Assembly: GCA_017476305.1 (NCBI GenBank)
Contig: JAFVAA010000423.1
Span: 1-7,322 of the forward strand
Source: Lachnospiraceae bacterium
Lineage (GTDB): Bacteria > Bacillota > Clostridia > Lachnospirales > Lachnospiraceae
DNA length: 7,322 bases
Direction of reading: 5' to 3'
A program made the translations under genes and the position numbers. Within the stretch, counting starts at the first letter, position 1; each line of letters opens with the position of its first letter. Shown piece by piece: positions 5,247 to 7,322 of the stretch. The notes beneath the pieces were generated by a model. It was not told the DNA's origin. It did no database searches and saw only the letters and a program-made list of their open reading frames with translations.

Positions 5247-7043
5247 GTGGATGCAGAGGATGATGAAAGCAGATTTGGTACAATGAAAAAAATTAGAAAT
5301 ATTCAAGAGGCGGTAAGGGAAGCGAAGAAAAAAAACCAGGCGGGATTTGCCTGGTTGTATGAAAAAACCTGGCGGGAGAAATATTATATTGCTCTGAAAT
5401 ACATGAAAAATGAAGCTGCGGCAGAGGATGTACTGCAGGATGCTTATATAAAAGCCTGGGAGCGGATCGATTCACTGGAAGATGCGGAAAAGTATTCTGC
5501 CTGGCTGGGACAGATCGTGGCGCATACAGCACTGGATGCTTTAAAAAAGAAAAAGCCGTTATTGTTTTCTGAAATATCGAATGAAGATGAAGATGGGGAA
5601 GGATTTTTTTTCGACCGCGAGGATGAGAAAAACGAGAAACAACCGGAACTTGCCTTTACGGATAAGGAGCGGGAGGAAATTCTCCGTTCCATGATCAATA
5701 CTCTTTCTGACGAGCAAAGATTCTGCATCCTGATGTATTATGTAGAAGAGCTTAGCGTAAAAGAAATAGCCGAGAATCTGGGGTGCTCGGAAAATACTGT
5801 AAAGTCGAGGCTGAATTACGGAAGAAAAAATATCAGAAAGGAAGCAGAGCTCCTGCAGAAGCAGGGATACGAATTTTTTGGTCTGGCACCTATGCCTTTG
5901 TTCCTGTATCTTTTACAGATGGAAGCTGCAGAGGGGGGAGCTGCGCTTACCTTGCTTGGGGGTGCCGGAGCGACCGGAGGGATTTCAGGGCTGTTCGGAA
6001 ATGCTTTTCTGGGAACTTTTCTTGGCAGGAAAGCGGTACATATCATGAGTGGACTTTTTGCGGCAGGTCTTTTATTTGGAGGTTATCATCTGACTCAGAA
6101 TACGAAGCAGGATGCTAAGGACCAGGCAGTGGAAAGCACGGCTCATAAAAAAATATATCCGGTATCTGACTCCACAGAACTGAGTTCTACAGAACTTCGT
6201 TCTGTGGAACCCAGTTCTGTGGAATCCGGACCTGCGGCGTCTGAAAAAAGTCTGGAAAAGGCAGAGGAGAGCAGCTCCACAGAGTCCGAGCGTGAGGGGC
6301 TTCCTTTCATGCTTACGGATGAGGAATATCCATCCCTTCTGGCAGGAGATCTGGAAAAGGAGGATTTTGAAATTTTACTTTTAAATGCACCGGCAGAGAT
6401 GAAAAACGGTGAGCTTACCAAGGAGCAGATCAGTCACCTGATTCAATGCAGTGTCGCATATGAAATGAAAACACCTCCTATACTGGAGCGATCCTTTGCA
6501 GATGACGACCCGGATACGGTTGGGATGCTTTTGTTAAAGGATACGGTAAACCGGTATTTAAGCGCGATCACGGATTACCGTATCGAAGGAAAGGAAACTG
6601 CTGTGCCGGAAATCAAGGTCATGGGAAAGCATTTGTATCTGGAGGACTATTTATCGCTATCCACAGAAACGGATGGAAAAGATATCCTCTGGAACGAAGT
6701 GGAGATTCAGGAGGTCCGTAAAAAGGGCAGCAGGATTTTTGTGTATTACAAACGTGAGGGCAGTGAAGAGGAGGAAGTCATAGAAGAATCCGGGGAGGAA
6801 ACAGCAGACGAAGATGTGAGCATAGAGGGGAACGGGGAAGCGACAGATGAGGATGCGTCTGTTGCGGAGGAAGAGGAAGCGGCAGAGGAAGATGTGATTG
6901 CTGAAGAGGAAACAGTGGATGAAGACAGCAGCATAGGAGGTAATCGATATACGCAAACGCTGTATGCAGAACTGGAACAGCAGGCTTCCGGAAAATATCG
7001 CATCGTAGCTGTTCATCCGTTGGAAAAAGTGAAGGGAATGTGA
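5247..7043 (+). CDS. ECF-type RNA polymerase sigma factor fused to a transmembrane helix and extracytoplasmic domain
   Basis: The 598-residue product (GTG start; 586 residues if ATG 5283 is used) has a sigma70 region 2 at about 30-100, including 'AEDVLQDAYIKAWERI' (59-74), which binds core polymerase and the -10. An acidic linker leads to region 4 at about 142-200, with the helix-turn-helix 'LSVKEIAENLGCSENTVKSR' (169-188) for the -35. Region 3 is absent, as in ECF sigmas. Then come a hydrophobic Gly/Ala/Leu stretch (about 211-260), a membrane helix (about 264-282), a Ser/Thr/Glu stalk (285-350) and an extracytoplasmic domain (about 351-598). That domain is interrupted by an acidic insert (506-566, 29 of 61 residues Asp or Glu). 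No anti-sigma gene is visible: the tethered C-terminal part may itself hold sigma at the membrane until proteolysis or a signal (inference). The following gene starts 6 bases after its stop, which suggests an operon. Sigma and membrane-helix calls are firm; the outside domain is unrecognised. Confidence 0.85.
   Translation: MDAEDDESRFGTMKKIRNIQEAVREAKKKNQAGFAWLYEKTWREKYYIALKYMKNEAAAEDVLQDAYIKAWERIDSLEDAEKYSAWLGQIVAHTALDALKKKKPLLFSEISNEDEDGEGFFFDREDEKNEKQPELAFTDKEREEILRSMINTLSDEQRFCILMYYVEELSVKEIAENLGCSENTVKSRLNYGRKNIRKEAELLQKQGYEFFGLAPMPLFLYLLQMEAAEGGAALTLLGGAGATGGISGLFGNAFLGTFLGRKAVHIMSGLFAAGLLFGGYHLTQNTKQDAKDQAVESTAHKKIYPVSDSTELSSTELRSVEPSSVESGPAASEKSLEKAEESSSTESEREGLPFMLTDEEYPSLLAGDLEKEDFEILLLNAPAEMKNGELTKEQISHLIQCSVAYEMKTPPILERSFADDDPDTVGMLLLKDTVNRYLSAITDYRIEGKETAVPEIKVMGKHLYLEDYLSLSTETDGKDILWNEVEIQEVRKKGSRIFVYYKREGSEEEEVIEESGEETADEDVSIEGNGEATDEDASVAEEEEAAEEDVIAEEETVDEDSSIGGNRYTQTLYAELEQQASGKYRIVAVHPLEKVKGM
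5328..5356 (-). terminator. Intrinsic-terminator-like hairpin reading on the minus strand, inside the sigma gene
   Basis: On the minus strand, 8-base perfect arms AACCAGGC and GCCTGGTT (5349-5356 and 5334-5341 in plus coordinates) enclose a 7-base loop and run into eight consecutive T residues (complement of A8 at 5328-5335). This is the classical form of a Rho-independent terminator for transcription coming from inside the gene towards its 5' end. On the plus strand it encodes residues 28-37 of the sigma factor. It could be chance or could stop antisense transcripts. Confidence 0.4.
6171..6230 (+). repeat. 15-base tandem repeat (four units) forming a 53-base inverted repeat
   Basis: Four 15-base units encode the pentapeptides STELS, STELR, SVEPS and SVESG in the stalk of the membrane-bound sigma factor (residues 309-328). 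Units 1-2 carry ACAGAAC and units 3-4 carry GTTCTGTGG, so the first half is the near-perfect reverse complement of the second. Arms 6171-6195 and 6199-6223 match at 23 of 25 positions around the 3-base loop TTC, and one of the two differences is a U-G wobble in the mRNA. Confidence 0.85.
6762..6944 (+). repeat. Degenerate repeat encoding an acidic insert
   Basis: This stretch encodes residues 506-566 of the sigma-factor fusion. The triplets DED (521-523), DED (534-536), EED (547-549) and DED (558-560) recur at 13, 13 and 11 residue spacing, which points to an old 39-base tandem duplication. It separates two strand-like segments ('SRIFVYYKRE' and 'RYTQTLYAEL') that look like parts of one fold. 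Confidence 0.6.
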
Positions 7044-7049
7044 GCCGGG

Positions 7050-7322
7050 ATGAAAAAGAAAAGATTTTTTTTAGGGTGCTTGTGTGTGTGTCTGCTAGGC
7101 GGCTGGAATCTGCAGAAGGTATCCGTACTATCTGATGAAGCGAAGGAAGAACCTATGGAGGCTGTAGAAGCATCCACGCCGGAGACGAGTGGGAATGCTC
7201 CCAAAGTCTCCGCATCAGAAGTGGATGAGGAGACTTTGGAGGCGTCTGCACCGGCGGAGAAGGAGCAGCTTCTTTGGCTTTCCGGGAATCAGGAGCTTTG
7301 GTGCGATGAGGTGACATTGGAG
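7050..7322 (+). CDS. Predicted exported protein, N-terminal part (3' truncated by window)
   Basis: ATG 7050 opens a frame of 91 codons that stays open to the window edge. It starts 6 bases after the sigma-factor stop, so the two genes are probably co-transcribed and perhaps translationally coupled. The Shine-Dalgarno is modest (AGGGA near 7033-7037, or GGG just before the ATG). The N terminus is a signal-peptide-like or anchor sequence: MKKKR, then the hydrophobic core FFLGCLCVCLLGGW with three cysteines (10, 12, 14). After it comes a Glu/Ser/Ala/Thr-rich stalk-like stretch (about 27-72), then 'LLWLSGNQELWCDEVTLE', where a folded domain seems to begin. No family can be recognised from the visible part. 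Position suggests an exported partner, ligand or target of the membrane-bound sigma factor, but this is inference. The start choice is fairly secure; the function is unknown. Confidence 0.7.
   Translation, partial: MKKKRFFLGCLCVCLLGGWNLQKVSVLSDEAKEEPMEAVEASTPETSGNAPKVSASEVDEETLEASAPAEKEQLLWLSGNQELWCDEVTLE

Noticed and set aside
5179..5286. 35-codon open frame in the gap before the sigma gene
   Set aside because: It has no Shine-Dalgarno before ATG 5179, no recognisable domain, and overlaps the hairpin and promoter. Only its last 11 codons are discussed, as a possible leader.
6746..7003. Minus-strand Ser-rich open frame
   Set aside because: It is the complement of the acidic GAA/GAG/GAT codons of the sigma fusion, with no independent coding signal.
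7050..7079. Lipoprotein signal (lipobox at Cys10)
   Set aside because: The residues before Cys10 (F-L-G) do not fit the usual lipobox well and the hydrophobic core before it is only three or four residues. A cleaved signal peptide or membrane anchor is more likely.

Overview
The window (7,322 bases) reads as chromosomal DNA of a low-to-mid GC Gram-positive bacterium, most likely a gut-type member of the Clostridia such as Lachnospiraceae. This is inferred from AGGAGG-type ribosome binding sites, mixed AT/GC codon use, and family-level features such as the TIR protein with a juxtamembrane 'RPYVP' segment. No rRNA, tRNA, transposase, integrase, CRISPR array or plasmid function is visible. All five genes lie on the + strand. 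No gene-free stretch exceeds 300 bases; the longest gap is about 170 bases.

Layout: (1) 1-732 is the 3' part of a DHH/DHHA1 phosphoesterase gene. It shows the end of the DHHA1 domain and a long C-terminal extension with two related modules. (2) 809-3844 encodes a 1,011-residue single-pass membrane protein with an N-terminal cytoplasmic TIR domain and a roughly 800-residue beta-propeller-like part predicted outside the cell. (3) A good sigma-A-type promoter at 3865-3893 precedes a 371-residue protein (4017-5132). It has a zinc ribbon, seven 12-residue Gly/Gln/Tyr repeats and a polytopic membrane domain. (4) A structured intergenic region (a 17-pair hairpin, then a candidate promoter) precedes 5247-7043. 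This gene encodes an ECF-type sigma factor fused in one chain to a transmembrane helix and an extracytoplasmic domain. (5) Six bases later, at 7050, starts a predicted exported protein that runs off the window.

How the genes may work together (inference): genes 2 and 4 share one logic, with a cytoplasmic effector at the N terminus (TIR, or sigma2/sigma4), then one membrane helix, then a large outside domain. Gene 3 is a membrane protein with a low-complexity cytoplasmic tail, and gene 5 is probably exported and co-transcribed with the sigma factor. The set looks like an envelope-sensing or defence/stress-signalling locus in which an outside signal could reach NAD+ metabolism (TIR) and transcription (sigma) without a separate anti-sigma factor. 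The domain calls are well supported by sequence. The idea of a joint system is a hypothesis. The phosphoesterase may be an unrelated neighbour.

Unexplained DNA-level structure includes a 53-base near-perfect inverted repeat made of 15-base tandem repeats inside the sigma gene, a minus-strand intrinsic-terminator look-alike near the 5' end of the same gene, and a palindrome filling the spacer of the gene 3 promoter.
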